Below are positions 18,085 to 27,602 of a stretch of DNA of 54,417 bases, in pieces. Under the pieces are notes generated by a model. It saw only the letters and a program-made list of their open reading frames with translations, did not search any database and was not told the origin of the DNA. The stretch is from Chlamydiales bacterium (GTDB taxonomy: Bacteria > Chlamydiota > Chlamydiia > Chlamydiales > JARBTQ01): assembly GCA_029240075.1 (NCBI GenBank), contig JARBTQ010000016.1, positions 1 through 54,417 on the forward strand, given 5' to 3'. Numbering within the stretch: the first letter of the stretch is position 1; the number at the start of each line of letters is the position of its first letter. Made by a program: the position numbers and the translations under genes.

Positions 18085-19836
18085 TTATCTTGCACGCATA
18101 TAATCGTTTAAAGGGGATTCTATATCTTTGACACAACGAAATCCTGTATATGGATTAAAATCATCTAGGTACATAAATCCTCTATAAGATGCTTTAGCCA
18201 CTTCTGCAGAGCTAACATACGATCCGCCTCGAGTTACATAGACAGTTTGTTGCTCTAAATGAATCTGAGAATTTTTTTCAGCTAGGATTTCATGCTGATT
18301 GTCAATATAGACTGAGCTTGTCCATTCAGAGACATTCCCGCTTAAGTCTTGTGGCAAAAGCTGTAAATGGGATTCTAAAAGGTGTTCAGTATTTCCAATT
18401 TCTAAAGTAGTGCTAGCTTCTGTATTTTCAAGATGAGGGTTGTAGCGGTCACCATATGGATAATTATAACCATGACCCCATTTTGCAACACGCTCCCATT
18501 CAATTTCTGTAGGTAGACGTTTCCCTGCCCATTTTGCATATGCAGCTGCATCTAAATAAGACACATTAACTACTGGATGATTATCTAAACCAGGAGGAAT
18601 TTCACCTCCAATCCAATGCGCAGGAGCTCTATGACCTGTGGCCTCTACAAATTTGTAGTAATCTGCATTTGTAACATTATATTTATCTACATAAAATGCT
18701 GAAATATTTACGACGGTAGCAGGCCCTCTTATGGTTGTAAAATCAGTTTCATCCATGTTTTCTTGAAAAAGCAGGGCTTGTCGTTTGGAATTTTCACTTA
18801 AAGATTTTTCAAAAATCAATGGAGGTATTGCATCGTTCCTTTTTTCATGGGCAGATCCGCCTACATCAAATCCAAAAATGAATTTACCTGCTGGTACATA
18901 TACCATCTCCTCATATTCAGGGTAAGAAACACGGTAAGCTTTGCTTTTTATAAATTGCCCTTTATCCGCAATGACCCGATCTATTTCAGCCCAAGGTAAA
19001 ACAAGCCTCTGTTTATTTCTAAGAAGACGGACCGTAATGTAATGATCTCTAAGATGAGAAAGTTGTAGAGGCATTGAAACTGCTTCATTTTTAATCGTTC
19101 CGACTAAGCCACCTTGCCTTACCCTAATATCTACAATTTTTCTTACTGGTAATGAAACATTTTTCCAATCAAGACATAGCTCAATGGCATAATTTTCAAT
19201 GTTACAGACAAAGCGATCACCATTTTTCATAATTAGCGATACATGGTTATCCTTAGAGGCTAAATACTTAACTGAATTTTTCTTAAATCTTATATAATCA
19301 ATCTGTTCTGCCTTGAGCTCTGTCACTCCATATTTATTACGGTGAGTACCGGTCTTAGCATCGTATTCTGAAAAATTACCTGTAAAGATAATTGGCTCTG
19401 ACTGAGGTAGCTGTCCTACAAAAACTTCTCCTGAGCGCATAGCATATTGCAATTGAGCGCCACGTTTCGTTTGATAAATATTAATAAGAGCTACTTCATC
19501 CCTTTTAAATTGTAGAGTTCCCCCAAAAGAATACTTGATTGGAGGGATAACAGTAATTTTTCCCTGAAGAATTGAACCATCCTTAAGGACAACTATGTCA
19601 TATTTTAGGTGCCCAGGATCTTTTATCTTTGACTGTTGCTCTGCTGTAAGTATAACTGCGGGATCTACATAAGTTGCAAATCCAGAAATTGCGACACAGG
19701 TACAACTGCATAAAATGCTCCAAGCTGTTGCATGCTTAATAGCAGAAAATAGACCTGTAGCGAAATTAATTTCGGATAAGTCTACCAACTCGCCGTTAAA
19801 TAGTTTACGTAAGAGGCTCAATGGTAATTTCATCAT
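18085..19836 (-). CDS. Membrane-anchored formylglycine-generating-enzyme-like (SUMF1) protein
   Basis: The product is 583 residues. A hydrophobic segment at about 35-56 (TAWSILCSCTCVAISGFATY) probably anchors it in the inner membrane. Residues about 75-300 contain four related beta-rich units with the pattern [hydrophobic]-K-D/N-G-x-x-x-x-G-x-I (LKDGSILQGKI, MRSGEVFVGQL, MKNGDRFVCNI and a degenerate fourth), reminiscent of Sm-like folds. Residues about 307-575 are a FGE-sulfatase/SUMF1 domain: EMVYVPAGKFIFG, FYVDKYNVTNADYYKFV, HPVVNVSYLDAAAYAKWAG, KRLPTEIEWERVA, DLSGNVSEW, RGGSY and GFRC. The catalytic cysteine pair after RGGSY is missing (VSSAEVAKASYRG), so sulfatase activation is unlikely; a structural or binding role is more plausible. 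Confidence 0.8.
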   Translation of the reverse strand: MMKLPLSLLRKLFNGELVDLSEINFATGLFSAIKHATAWSILCSCTCVAISGFATYVDPAVILTAEQQSKIKDPGHLKYDIVVLKDGSILQGKITVIPPIKYSFGGTLQFKRDEVALINIYQTKRGAQLQYAMRSGEVFVGQLPQSEPIIFTGNFSEYDAKTGTHRNKYGVTELKAEQIDYIRFKKNSVKYLASKDNHVSLIMKNGDRFVCNIENYAIELCLDWKNVSLPVRKIVDIRVRQGGLVGTIKNEAVSMPLQLSHLRDHYITVRLLRNKQRLVLPWAEIDRVIADKGQFIKSKAYRVSYPEYEEMVYVPAGKFIFGFDVGGSAHEKRNDAIPPLIFEKSLSENSKRQALLFQENMDETDFTTIRGPATVVNISAFYVDKYNVTNADYYKFVEATGHRAPAHWIGGEIPPGLDNHPVVNVSYLDAAAYAKWAGKRLPTEIEWERVAKWGHGYNYPYGDRYNPHLENTEASTTLEIGNTEHLLESHLQLLPQDLSGNVSEWTSSVYIDNQHEILAEKNSQIHLEQQTVYVTRGGSYVSSAEVAKASYRGFMYLDDFNPYTGFRCVKDIESPLNDYMRAR

Positions 19837-19982
19837 AAAATCTAAAAGAGTTAAGGTTCTAGCAAAAATCTAAGTTTTTTATATCTATTGCTCATCTTCT
19901 ATACATAATAAAAAATTGGATAGGGGTCAACTCTATCTTATTTTTATTCAAATTTTGAGTATAAAATGATTGTATAAGCCTC

Positions 19983-20024
19983 AAAAAAAACAAAAACTGC
20001 TTAGACTCAATTGGCCTAAGCAGT
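19983..20024 (-). terminator. Rho-independent terminator of the 858-residue protein gene
   Basis: ACTGCTTAG at 19996-20004 pairs with CTAAGCAGT at 20016-20024. On the minus strand the hairpin is followed by TTTTTG and eight Ts. It lies 35 bases past the stop of the gene at 20059-22635 and separates that gene from the SUMF1-like gene. Confidence 0.85.
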
Positions 20025-20058
20025 AAAGATAATTAACAATTTTTGCAGCTTAGCAGAT

Positions 20059-22635
20059 TTAGACAGTTATAAAATCTTGAAACCAACGTTCATTTATTTT
20101 CTCAACTATAACTTCTGAATCGATTGCTGTACTAGCAGTAGCATCTGTAATTGCCGCCGCTGCCGCTGCAGATAATGTTGTGTAGTAAGGAGCAGGGATG
20201 CCGATTACTACATAATTTTTAGTAGCCCGCTTAATTGCCAAACCTAATTCGTTCTTTGCCTCTGCTAACCAATCATTAGCATAAACTGATTTATTAGGAG
20301 TGACTGTTCTTGCTAAATACTTAGATTCACTCAATAGCTTGTTTAAAGAAGCAGCAACTGTTGCCTTTTGGGAACTAGATACTGCAGCAAATTCAAGTGT
20401 TAACCAGCTTTCAACTGCCCTATCTATCAATGCAGCTGTTTTTGTTGTAAGAGCAGCCAAACTAGCAACCGTAGACGCTGTTTGAACAAGAATTATATCC
20501 GTTACATAATCAATAACTTCTCTTGGGTAATTATTGATAGCATATGTTAGAAGCGCTGTTGCTCTTTCAGCTTGCGTAGCCCCATACGTTGTTGCTGGTG
20601 TTGCATCACAACAAATTTTAACGCAATGAGCTAAGAAAGGATGAGCTCCTTTTGCAACATTGAAAAGATTAGTAGTACTTTTATAGTTGAAAGTATGCTT
20701 TAACCATTCTTCCCAATTAGCTCCTGGCACATTATTAAGTGCAGTAGCAAATTCAACCGTTGTGCGAGCAGCTGCATTAAGATAATCAACCCACAATTTA
20801 ACTAAAGGGTTTTCATAATTAGCCATGGTATAAGCAGTCGGGAGGATTAAACGCACAGCCTCTGCATAAGTCATATTTGTTGCAGCTGTAACCATATCAT
20901 TAATTCTTTCTTTAGGCAAAATACCACTATTACATTCTTGCAATGCTTGATCTATAACAGTCAAAAGATTAGGGATCTGTACAGAAGTTAACGTTCCTGT
21001 TGAATTTGTTCCATAGTCTTTGACAAGACTTAGATATGTTGTCTTCTTAGCAGTTGCATCACTTCCTGCAGCAGCAGAATACGCTGCACTCGCAATGGCT
21101 GATAGAGCAGCTACATCATAGCCATCTGTAAGTAAGACAACACGTCCAGTGCTTCCTAAATTTTTCAAGACTTGAATACATTCTTTAGGGAAAGTATTTA
21201 ACATTCCCGAACCGCTATTAACCAAAGCTCCTAAGTCTGCCGTGGCATCTAAACCAATTAAAGCTCCATTATATCCATTTGCAGGAACCCCAAGGTCATT
21301 CATAGGCGTGACACCATCGCTGGGAACAAGAGCCTTTGTATAAAGGTCTAAAATTTTAGAGTAAGCTTTCCAGTTTGAAGTAGATAATACTACTTTATTT
21401 CTGAGACGAGACCAGGGAGCTGCTGCAGTTGCAATATCCTTAAGATGTACGTCTAAAAATGGACTGGAAGCTACGTTTGTACTATTCATTAAGTCCAACC
21501 AATCACGCAGCATCCTACTTTCTAAAATCTTTGTACTCCACATTTCAGGATGTGTTGTATTAGGCATAATTGTGCCATTTATGGCATAAAGGGAGGCTGA
21601 ATTAATATAAGTCAATAAAGCTAGATTAATACCTGTAGAGTAACCGACTAAAGCTGCTTTGATATTGCTCCAACGAACTTGATGTGGACCAGTTGCTGTT
21701 TCGTAGTAATTGTACAACACGGAGTTTCCGGTACTTACTGTATACTTGGCTTCAATAGCTGCTGCCGCTAATGCGGAAGGATCACTTGCTTCAGCTGCTA
21801 AAGCTTTTTTAGCCCCTGCAACATATTCATGGATATCACCTTTGTACATTGCTTCCAAGCTAGCTAAAGCTACCACTGCTTTAGCTTGAGGTAAGTTATT
21901 AAAGCTTGCTGATGGCACTGTTGCTAGTAATTTATTAAGCCAAGTTGGCTCAGTTTTTGTTTGGGAAACAGCGCGCTTAATAGCTTCTTTAAGCTTGGTC
22001 AAAACATATCCAAAATTATTAGTTGCATCAGCTAGGTTTGTTAAAGTCGCTGCATTACTCACTCCTGTAGGATCAGCCAATGCAGCACTCAGCTCAGCAA
22101 TAGCTTCAAAGATAGCCTCAGCAGCCTCTTGTGGTTCTTGATATATGTAGCAGTTGAGCAAGCTTTCTAATGCATTTTCTGTGGTTGTATTCGTTCCATC
22201 TGGTCTAGTTAAAGTTAAGAAGTATTTAAGAGCTCCCTTTTGCAAAGCTTTACTTTTGACACTTGCTAGCTTGGAAGCACCTAATATGGCTGTTTTAATA
22301 GCCGTATTGCTAGCACTTAAATTAGCTGTATCTAAATCAGTCAGTGACATTGCGGCTTCATTGCTTGCTATAGTAGCTACCCAAGCTTTATATTCAGAAC
22401 TTTTAGTTGCTGCTGTTACTGAAGGTAAATTAAAAGCTAACTCTGTACAAGCGGCGAAAAGAGCATTTACTTGCATTTTAGTTGTGCTAAAATTAAACCC
22501 ACCATTTGTTAAAATTTGAGTATTAGCAGTTGTATTTGTAGAAAGGTTGGTTACAAAGTCTGAACCGTTAGCATCGCTCACTGCTGTAAGATCAAAATCA
22601 GATAACCCTGTGTACGTTCCTGTGTAAAGGGACAT
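20059..22635 (-). CDS. Large Ala/Thr/Ser-rich protein of unknown function, tandem paralogue A
   Basis: The product is 858 residues, strongly enriched in Ala, Thr, Ser, Leu and Asn and predicted almost entirely helical. There is no signal peptide, membrane span or lipobox. It aligns end to end with the 832-residue product of the next gene upstream; best-conserved blocks are LSASNTAIKTAILGASKLA, RPDGTNTTTENALESLLNCY, RDWLDLMNS, GAHPFLAHC and NELGLAIKRA. AGGAG stands seven bases before the ATG and a strong terminator follows, suggesting a well-expressed monocistronic gene. I do not recognise the family. The composition would suit a structural or secreted protein, but that is inference. Confidence 0.85.
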   Translation of the reverse strand: MSLYTGTYTGLSDFDLTAVSDANGSDFVTNLSTNTTANTQILTNGGFNFSTTKMQVNALFAACTELAFNLPSVTAATKSSEYKAWVATIASNEAAMSLTDLDTANLSASNTAIKTAILGASKLASVKSKALQKGALKYFLTLTRPDGTNTTTENALESLLNCYIYQEPQEAAEAIFEAIAELSAALADPTGVSNAATLTNLADATNNFGYVLTKLKEAIKRAVSQTKTEPTWLNKLLATVPSASFNNLPQAKAVVALASLEAMYKGDIHEYVAGAKKALAAEASDPSALAAAAIEAKYTVSTGNSVLYNYYETATGPHQVRWSNIKAALVGYSTGINLALLTYINSASLYAINGTIMPNTTHPEMWSTKILESRMLRDWLDLMNSTNVASSPFLDVHLKDIATAAAPWSRLRNKVVLSTSNWKAYSKILDLYTKALVPSDGVTPMNDLGVPANGYNGALIGLDATADLGALVNSGSGMLNTFPKECIQVLKNLGSTGRVVLLTDGYDVAALSAIASAAYSAAAGSDATAKKTTYLSLVKDYGTNSTGTLTSVQIPNLLTVIDQALQECNSGILPKERINDMVTAATNMTYAEAVRLILPTAYTMANYENPLVKLWVDYLNAAARTTVEFATALNNVPGANWEEWLKHTFNYKSTTNLFNVAKGAHPFLAHCVKICCDATPATTYGATQAERATALLTYAINNYPREVIDYVTDIILVQTASTVASLAALTTKTAALIDRAVESWLTLEFAAVSSSQKATVAASLNKLLSESKYLARTVTPNKSVYANDWLAEAKNELGLAIKRATKNYVVIGIPAPYYTTLSAAAAAAITDATASTAIDSEVIVEKINERWFQDFITV

Positions 22636-22688
22636 TCGTAATCTCCTAATTATCTAAAAGATAAAAGATTTAAAAAACTCTATTTTCA

Positions 22689-22721
22689 TTAGCTCTTCTC
22701 CCAGGTTTTATGAAGAGCTAA
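22689..22721. terminator. Hairpin between the two large paralogues
   Basis: TTAGCTCTTC at 22689-22698 pairs perfectly with GAAGAGCTAA at 22712-22721. It could end transcription of the upstream paralogue or lie in the leader of the downstream one. T runs are weak. A second, shorter inverted pair (TAACTCTGCT / AGCAAAGTTA) lies at about 22787-22814. Confidence 0.45.
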
Positions 22722-22839
22722 TAATTATTGGTAAAGATTTCTTATTGCTCCGTAAAAGCATGAAGCAAACCAAGCCTAGTCACTCTAACTCTGCTGCTAA
22801 GAGCAAAGTTAAAGTCCTACTACACACTTAATAAATACC

Positions 22840-25338
22840 TTATACAGTTGCATAAGAGGCTATCCAACGTTCAGCCATTTTATTAACAACGACCTCCCCG
22901 TCAATAGTAGTACTCATTGCTGTGTCCGTAATATGATTAACTCCAACTGTAGCTAAGGTAGCCGCAACCGAGGCAGAAACACCTATAGTCCCGTAATCTT
23001 TTGATGCTCTCTTCATCGCTAATGCGAGTTCATTTTTGACTTCTGATAACCAAAGAGCTGCATTGACATTGGTATTCGATGTATTCGTTCTCTCCAAATA
23101 TTTCGAACTAGCAAGCAGGCCCTTGAGCTCTGTGAACTTAGTAGAAACTTGCGCTGGTCCTACTGCAGCAATCTCCATCTTAAGCCATTGAATAATAGCC
23201 CTAGATAGCAAATTGAGAGTGTTAGCCGTTACAGTAGATAAACTTGCCACGCTAGAAGCTGTTTGAGAAGCTATAAAATCACAGACGTAATCTACAATTT
23301 CTCTTGGGTAACGGCTTAGAGCATATTCTAACATTTGCTTAGCTCTAGCTGCGTGAGTAGCCCCAAAATTAGTAACAGGGTCTGCATCACAACTAATAGC
23401 AATACAGTTGGCTAAGAAAGGATGGGATCCTCTAGTACAATTAAAAAGAAACTTAGAAGACTTATAATTAAAGGAATGCTCTAACCATTCAGGCCAGTAA
23501 GCCCCTGTCACTGAATTCAATGCATTAGCAAATTGATTTGCTGTACGAGTGGAATCGCTAATGTAATTCATCCAGATTTTGACTAAAGCGTTTTCTGTGT
23601 TTCCAAGCGTATAGGCAACAGGTAAGGAAACTTGAACGACTTCTGTATAGCCTAAATTCTTAGCTGCTGCAATTATAGCATCTGATTTAGTCGCAGGAAT
23701 GACTCCCGATTTGATAGAGCTAAGCATTGCTTGTAATGTTGAAACCATAACTTGTGGTTTGACACCAGTTAGAGTTCCAGATACATCAATACCATACTCT
23801 TGTGCTAGCTTAGTATATTGAGCTAATGCTGTACTTGCGGTTGAAGTGTAATTGCTACATGCTGTACTGATAAGGCTTGAAATTGTGACTAATCCGCTGA
23901 TACGTCCAATTGGATTTAATCCTGCTAATACAGCCATGCTTTCTTTAGGAAAACCAGCTATCATATTATTGACTAGAGTTGATAAGTTGGCAGCAGGATC
24001 AGCTGTAGTCAAGTTAGTCAAATAAGTTGCATTAGCTGTTGCGCTTGGTAAAGGATCTGCTGTATATAAATCTAAGACATTGGAATACGCTTTCCAATTC
24101 TTAGTTGTGAAAGCAACCTGTGTTGTGATTTGAGTCCAAGGGGCTGCTGCTGTAGCAATTGCTTGAAAATGAGTCTCTAAATTAGCAGGGGTCAAGCTAT
24201 TCATTAGATCTAGCCAATCCCTATAGCGCCTATTAAGTAAAATTCTGCGACTCCACTTTTCTGGGTTTGTAGAATTGATTACAATAGTGGGATCAATAGT
24301 ATAGCCGCCGATATACGCTGCTAGCTGTAAATTAACTCCAGTTCCAGTTACATAATTAATTAAGGCTGTTTTGATTTTTCCAAATCTTATAGCATGCTTG
24401 CCTGTTGCTAATTCATAATAATTATTAAGCGCTGTATTGCTTACAATTTTAGCTTCAATATCAGCAGCTGGTAATGCTGTAGGATCTGTCGTTTCTTTAC
24501 CTAAAGCTGTCTTAGCATTAAGTACATACTCGTGTATGGCACCTGTATACATAGGTTCTAAAACTGCAAGTGAAACAATGGCTTTAGCTTGAGCTAGGTT
24601 TGTATAACTTAATGAAGGCGCTGTATCCAGTAGTGTATTAATCCAATCTGGTTCCTTCTTTTCTAAAGCAATAGTTCTAATGAAAGCTTGCTTAAGTTTT
24701 ATAAGCGCAAAGTCAAAGGCTTTAGTAGCATCTAGAGTTGCAATATTAACAGGATCTGTTAATGTAGAGGACTCAGCAACAGCTTCAAAGATAACTTGAG
24801 CTGCTTCTTTAGGATGTTGGTACATGTAGCAATTCAACAAACTCTCTAGAGCATTCTCTGTCGTCGTATTAGTACCATCTGGCCTTGTCAAGGATAGAAA
24901 ATACTTCAAAGCATTTTTTTGCAATGTTTTATCATTAATATTAGCAAGCTTGGATGCGCCTAATATAGCTGTTTTAATGGCTGTATTAGAAGCACTTAAA
25001 TCAGAATTATCTAAGTTCGTTAGCGTGATAGCAGTTTCATTAGTGCCTATTGCATCCATATAAGTCTTAAAGTCTGCTATTTTAGCCGAAGCTGTATCAG
25101 CAAGGTCTGATCTGTTAAATGCAATTTCTGTGCAAGCAGCAAAAAGCTTATGCACTTTTACTGGAGTTGTTCCCGCAACATATTTCCCCTCGGTCACGAT
25201 CACTCTATTACCTATAGTGTTCGCAGAAAGATTGGTGCCAACAAAAGCAGTGTTACTTGCATCATTCGCATCAAGAACATTTGCAGTATTAAAATCAGAT
25301 ATGCCCGTATAGGCAGTTCCTGAATAAAGGGTGGTCAT
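22840..25338 (-). CDS. Large Ala/Thr-rich protein of unknown function, tandem paralogue B
   Basis: The product is 832 residues, colinear with the 858-residue protein downstream. Identity is high in the N-terminal third (for example LSASNTAIKTAILGASKLA and DGTNTTTENALESLLNCY are the same in both) and in the C-terminal region (NYPREVIDYV versus RYPREIVDYV; KNEL.LA.KRA). The central 350-560 region is more diverged. GGGAG lies seven bases before the ATG. No signal peptide, transmembrane segment or known domain is seen. Both copies are intact and the divergence is substantial, so both are probably functional. The 427-base upstream gap probably holds the promoter. Confidence 0.85.
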   Translation of the reverse strand: MTTLYSGTAYTGISDFNTANVLDANDASNTAFVGTNLSANTIGNRVIVTEGKYVAGTTPVKVHKLFAACTEIAFNRSDLADTASAKIADFKTYMDAIGTNETAITLTNLDNSDLSASNTAIKTAILGASKLANINDKTLQKNALKYFLSLTRPDGTNTTTENALESLLNCYMYQHPKEAAQVIFEAVAESSTLTDPVNIATLDATKAFDFALIKLKQAFIRTIALEKKEPDWINTLLDTAPSLSYTNLAQAKAIVSLAVLEPMYTGAIHEYVLNAKTALGKETTDPTALPAADIEAKIVSNTALNNYYELATGKHAIRFGKIKTALINYVTGTGVNLQLAAYIGGYTIDPTIVINSTNPEKWSRRILLNRRYRDWLDLMNSLTPANLETHFQAIATAAAPWTQITTQVAFTTKNWKAYSNVLDLYTADPLPSATANATYLTNLTTADPAANLSTLVNNMIAGFPKESMAVLAGLNPIGRISGLVTISSLISTACSNYTSTASTALAQYTKLAQEYGIDVSGTLTGVKPQVMVSTLQAMLSSIKSGVIPATKSDAIIAAAKNLGYTEVVQVSLPVAYTLGNTENALVKIWMNYISDSTRTANQFANALNSVTGAYWPEWLEHSFNYKSSKFLFNCTRGSHPFLANCIAISCDADPVTNFGATHAARAKQMLEYALSRYPREIVDYVCDFIASQTASSVASLSTVTANTLNLLSRAIIQWLKMEIAAVGPAQVSTKFTELKGLLASSKYLERTNTSNTNVNAALWLSEVKNELALAMKRASKDYGTIGVSASVAATLATVGVNHITDTAMSTTIDGEVVVNKMAERWIASYATV

Positions 25339-25765
25339 GCATGAACTCCCAAGTTAGAGAATTTGAAAATAAACATTTATAAACCAGGTAAAATCAATCC
25401 TACCTGCATATGTATGTAAATTCGCCTTTTTAAAGGGCTTGTAAAAACTAATTTTAGAATTGTGATTTCTCAGTTTCATTTACCTTTTGAAATTCGATAA
25501 TTCATTTGCTTAAAGACTTGATATAAACTTTTAAAATATCGTTTTCTTACTGTGAATTAGCTAAAAACTGAAGAAACGAGTAACTTTTATAGTGTTACAA
25601 GGCCTTAGGTACTAAGCTTGCTAGGAAATAGGATTCAACAAAAGACAAAATGACCATTCGAAATAAGCCTATCTAGCTCGCTTCTGATGGAAAATTTATG
25701 TATGCTTATTTTTAAATTTTTAAGCAAAATAAAATTGGCATAGAGCGTACTAATTTCTTCAGGCG
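25339..25765. other. Intergenic gap upstream of the large paralogues
   Basis: This AT-rich gap lies between two minus-strand genes. It contains no plausible gene or repeat copy that I can see. It probably carries the promoter of 22840-25338 and the 3' end of the moxR operon transcript, but no confident -35/-10 pair could be chosen. Confidence 0.5.
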
Positions 25766-26716
25766 TTAGCCTTTTACGTCTATTGCTGTATCATTTTTTA
25801 TGCCAACTTGGATCAGATGCTGAGTTATCTCGAAAAGTTGGTCTATTTGAGAAATGTTTGGCTGATAAGTTGAAAATAGAACTTGTTCTAATTGCTGCAA
25901 CCACTCTTCAAATTGTGTTTTTGAGATAGGGGGGATTGTTTGTGACTTGAACCAAAAATGTAAAATTTCGGGAGTAGATAATCCTGTATAGTTGAGAGCC
26001 CCTTCTTCCTTAATACACTTAATAAATAAATTAACTATGGCTAAGTAAATAGTACGATAATTGTGGATTTTTATTTCTTTTTGAAGAGCATGTAGCTGTA
26101 TAAGAGTAATTTCTCGTAGTCTTACACTTTTTTTACGCAAAAATGTTACAAAAAGAGCATAGCATATAAGCCCCGTTACTATTATTATAGAACCTTGTAT
26201 CAACAGAACATACTTAGATTTTATGTTAAAAAGTGAAGGATAAGTCTGCTGTAGGGGGGCAACCTCTTCTATAATCAAAAATTTAAAGATAGGAGTTGTA
26301 GCTTTTATAACTGGACCTAAGTCACCTTGGGAGGCAAACTTTAAGATAAAAAAGCCCACTGGATATAACCCCTGTTTTAAACAGGAGAACTCATATTTAA
26401 TCTGTGTAGTCAGATTTCCATGGCTTGCATTATTTGTAATCGATTCATTCAAAAAACGTAGCTTATGTTCAGAACCTTGCCGGTATACTCCCCAAAAATT
26501 CTCTTTAATAGCATCTATATCTAATTTATACGCAGCAGGATACTCTATATCGGCCTGAATCCATCCTTTACCGCCTATTGCTAAAGGCTGGTCAGAATTT
26601 GTATCGATAGTAACTCTGATACCATTAGAAAAATCTTCTTTCCAGATTTCAGCAAATACATAACCTCCTGCTATATATAGGTAAAAATTAATACAGCATA
26701 GGAGAAGTTTTAACAT
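25766..26716 (-). CDS. BatD-like membrane protein of the MoxR operon
   Basis: The product is 316 residues. An N-terminal signal peptide (LLLCCINFYLYIAGGYVFA) is followed by a periplasmic beta-rich region to about residue 165, one membrane span (LLIQGSIIIVTGLICYALF) and a helical cytoplasmic tail. This is the layout of BatD-type proteins in MoxR-DUF58 operons. Sequence similarity to BatD is weak by eye and the call depends on context. Its ATG overlaps the stop of the DUF58 gene (ATGTTAA), so translation is probably coupled. Confidence 0.6.
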   Translation of the reverse strand: MLKLLLCCINFYLYIAGGYVFAEIWKEDFSNGIRVTIDTNSDQPLAIGGKGWIQADIEYPAAYKLDIDAIKENFWGVYRQGSEHKLRFLNESITNNASHGNLTTQIKYEFSCLKQGLYPVGFFILKFASQGDLGPVIKATTPIFKFLIIEEVAPLQQTYPSLFNIKSKYVLLIQGSIIIVTGLICYALFVTFLRKKSVRLREITLIQLHALQKEIKIHNYRTIYLAIVNLFIKCIKEEGALNYTGLSTPEILHFWFKSQTIPPISKTQFEEWLQQLEQVLFSTYQPNISQIDQLFEITQHLIQVGIKNDTAIDVKG

Positions 26717-27585
26717 CTTTTATGTGCAGACTTCCGTTTTTGTAAGTATTCGATTAATTGCTCCAAGGTACTATGCTTTGTACTAAATTCGAAGAAGTCC
26801 ACCTTTGAGCTTTCTAAAATTTTCTTATACGTTTTTACTCTATCTCTGAGTACAGAAGGAAATTCTTTGAGAACTTGTGAATCATCTGTATCGATAATCA
26901 TACATTTTCCTGTTTCCAAATCCTTTAGAGATAGCAAGCCAACCTGTGGTAGACTATACTCTGCAGGATCTGTTATATAAAATGTCGTAATATCACAAGA
27001 TTTGGAATAGTGAAAGTTTTTTTTAGAGTTATCTAGGGATGTCAGATCGTCTGTCATTATAAAAAGTAGGGTCGATTTACAGCGCAACTTTCTAACAAAC
27101 TGCAGAAGCAAGTTAAGATTACAAGGGCCTGCCGACTGCCTATAAAATTCAAACTTCGATTTAAGCTGGAAGATGTGCATTAAACCATTTTTAGGAATAT
27201 CATAAGAATGAATTTTATCACTATAAAGGATCACTCCTATTCGCTCTTTTTGCTGTTGAGCAACTAGACCTAAAATTGTAGCTAGTTCTATTGCAATTTC
27301 TATTTTAGAATGCTCTTGAGAGCCAAAGAGCATTGATGGAGAGATGTCAATGCATAATAGAACATTTAAACTACTTTCAAAGTCAAATTCTTTAACAAAG
27401 AGCTGATCAGGCATGCGGGCTGATACTTTCCAATCTATAAAGCGAGGATCATCCCCTGTCGTGTATAGTCGGACTTCTTTAAAGTTAGAGCTCCCTCCCT
27501 TGAAAACAGAGCGATACAATCCTTGTAAGCGTTCTTTGGCTATCAATTTTGTATAAAATTGTAATATTTTTAAATAGCTTGACAT
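26710..27585 (-). CDS. DUF58 / von Willebrand A-like protein
   Basis: The product is 291 residues. DUF58 proteins accompany MoxR ATPases. The conserved opening is GSSNFKEVRLYTTGDDPRFIDW, followed by KVSARM and LFVKEF. A metal-ion-dependent adhesion site (DISPS in LLCIDISPSMLFG) begins a von Willebrand A fold. No membrane span is visible, so it should be cytoplasmic. It starts 17 bases after moxR and overlaps the BatD-like gene by seven bases, which makes a tight three-gene operon. Confidence 0.88.
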   Translation of the reverse strand: MSSYLKILQFYTKLIAKERLQGLYRSVFKGGSSNFKEVRLYTTGDDPRFIDWKVSARMPDQLFVKEFDFESSLNVLLCIDISPSMLFGSQEHSKIEIAIELATILGLVAQQQKERIGVILYSDKIHSYDIPKNGLMHIFQLKSKFEFYRQSAGPCNLNLLLQFVRKLRCKSTLLFIMTDDLTSLDNSKKNFHYSKSCDITTFYITDPAEYSLPQVGLLSLKDLETGKCMIIDTDDSQVLKEFPSVLRDRVKTYKKILESSKVDFFEFSTKHSTLEQLIEYLQKRKSAHKRC

Positions 27586-27602
27586 CAGGATATTCTCATT
27601 CC

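Noticed and set aside
18085-19836. Active formylglycine-generating enzyme
   Set aside because: The required cysteines after RGGSY are absent, so an active sulfatase-modifying factor is not supported.
20059-25338. Outer-membrane autotransporters (Pmp-like) for the two large proteins
   Set aside because: No signal peptide, no GGAI/FxxN repeats, no C-terminal beta-barrel pattern; the sequence is helical.
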